From: Chinchilla lanigera | Taxonomy: Eukaryota > Chordata > Mammalia > Rodentia > Chinchillidae | Assembly (NCBI RefSeq): GCF_000276665.1 | Contig: NW_004955473.1 | Coordinates: 5,460,223-5,524,222 of the forward strand | Direction of reading: 5' to 3' | DNA: 64,000 bases | In this document: positions 62,780 to 64,000 of the stretch, in pieces | How positions within the stretch are numbered: position 1 is the stretch's first letter | Layout of the letters: each line of letters begins with the position of its first letter | Position numbers and translations under genes: made by a program | Notes under the pieces: model-generated | The model's database searches: none | What the model saw: the letters and a program-made list of their open reading frames with translations, nothing else | Told to the model about the DNA's origin: nothing

Positions 62780-64000
62780 TTACTCAAGATCAAGGGAATT
62801 TGGCTTCCGTGAGAGAACTGCCTGCTGTCTGATGATTTCTTGCTAATGTGTTTAAAGATTTTGGATTCTCGATTTTCTTGCTTTTCTGATAGCCGAATCC
62901 ACTGCTGCCTCCTCTCTTTTTGCGCTTGACATCGCTGCTGCTCTCACTGAGATCAGCAAAAGGACGCACCTTGAGACCAAATGACAGAGCAAGCTGGGGC
63001 AAATTTCCGTTATTAACATAAAATATCTGCTTCAGAGAGTGGGAATCATTTGCTCTGTGTATGACTTGCATGCTTCCTGGGCTGATTTATGAAGAAAGTA
63101 GCTCTTTTCAATCACTTTTTCAAGCTGAGATTGGATGTCAAAAATTTTAGACCAGGAAAAGTCACATTTACTTAATGGAACCTTGGATTGCTTCAGGTAA
63201 GGAAGGCAGCCCAACTCTTCAGGATGTAAAATGAGCAAGATATGCCCTTTTCTGCTTAGACTGCTGGCTTTTCTATCCACACAGTGAATATATTCCGTAG
63301 GGTCATCTGGAGGGTCATACTGAATGATCTAAGCGACTTCAGTAATAGTCAAACCTTTTGCTACCACATCTGTACACAAAAGTATGCCTGAATCTTCAGT
63401 ACAGAACTGGGAGAATGTCACTGTACACTTATTTTGCTTTTGCTTTCCAAGAATGGCCAAGTCTGGCAAATCAATGTAGTTCAGCAACTTGTAGTGGTGT
63501 TTTACAGATGTGCAGGCTGAAAAGGAGACCATCAGTTTTTTCTTTCGGTCCTTATTAAGGAATGTAAAGAGCAGAAGGAATCTCTTTTCAGAGGGACATA
63601 TCCCTGCTGAAGACCATCCACTGTGGCAGTAGTTTTGTCATCTACACCAACATACAGTGGCTCCTTTTTTGAAGAAATCCTTGCTTGGTCTTCAACTTTT
63701 TGAGTTTGCATGGAAGAAAAGAGCATGATCTGTCCACATATTGGCAGAAGTTTAATAATTTTATTCAATTCTTCCTCAAACCCAGCTTCCAAGGTACGAT
63801 CTACCTCATCAACAACCAGACACTGTAGGTTTTTATACATAAACCTTGTGGAATATTGCATACCGCATATATGGTCCAGGAGGTGGTCTGGTGTGGCCGC
63901 AGTGATGTTGATCCTATTAGTAAGTTTCTGTGCTTCCGCAGATCTGTTATTGCCGCCCATTATCAACCGTTTGTGTGAACGTGGTGAGTCATCAGTTCTT
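62780..64000 (-). pseudogene. DDX18: DDX18 processed pseudogene, antisense in SMARCA1 intron 9, runs off the right edge
   Basis: DDX18 is a nucleolar DEAD-box RNA helicase needed for ribosome biogenesis. On the minus strand, collinear pieces without introns match its C-terminal two thirds: [75 protein letters not shown]. The absence of introns across several exons' worth of sequence shows retrocopy origin. It is broken: a 1-bp loss near 63965, an in-frame TAG near 63330 where Trp is expected, and shifts between pieces near 63532 and 63050. Key motifs are also lost: DEAD reads DEVD, SAT reads SSM, and the HRVGRTARG region is degraded. The 3' UTR probably continues below 62780; I could not find its poly-A end. 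Confidence 0.93.

Overview
The window is nuclear DNA of a placental mammal, most likely a rodent outside the mouse/rat lineage. The evidence is intron-rich genes with GT-AG exons, two CpG islands, ancient mammalian repeats (MIR, L2, MER5A-like hAT, Tigger-like mariner, MaLR LTRs, L1), and many tRNA-derived ID-type SINEs, 7SL-derived B1-type SINEs and fusions of the two. The most intact ID copies still have target-site duplications and A-tails, so they are fairly young. I cannot name the species. OCRL next to SMARCA1 is an X-chromosome arrangement in mammals, so the X chromosome is inferred. Two runs of exactly 100 N (10837-10936 and 58197-58296) are assembly gaps.

Layout: positions 1-22.2 kb hold the 5' part of OCRL on the minus strand. 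Eight exons cover the PH domain, the clathrin-box loop and the AP2-binding region, and stop where the inositol 5-phosphatase domain begins. Its CpG-island promoter lies at about 21.5-22.25 kb. The 22.3-38.4 kb stretch is a head-to-head intergenic spacer of about 16 kb, mostly L2, L1 and SINE debris. It also holds an unexplained 192-bp direct duplication and a weak candidate for an orphan 3' exon. From 38.4 kb to the right edge runs the 5' half of SMARCA1 (SNF2L, ISWI ATPase) on the plus strand. Nine coding exons give 389 codons, ending inside the first helicase lobe. Its ninth intron carries, antisense, a processed pseudogene of the RNA helicase DDX18 that runs off the right edge.

OCRL and SMARCA1 are divergently transcribed neighbours but act in different processes: endosomal phosphoinositide turnover and nucleosome remodelling. 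I see no sign that they share a pathway.

Points most worth a second look: OCRL intron 1 has minor-spliceosome-like (U12) signals and no AG where the conserved reading frame resumes; the 192-bp duplication; a repeat family with at least five copies here that I could not name; a nearly complete but non-coding MaLR provirus with two nested insertions; and several short exact duplications.
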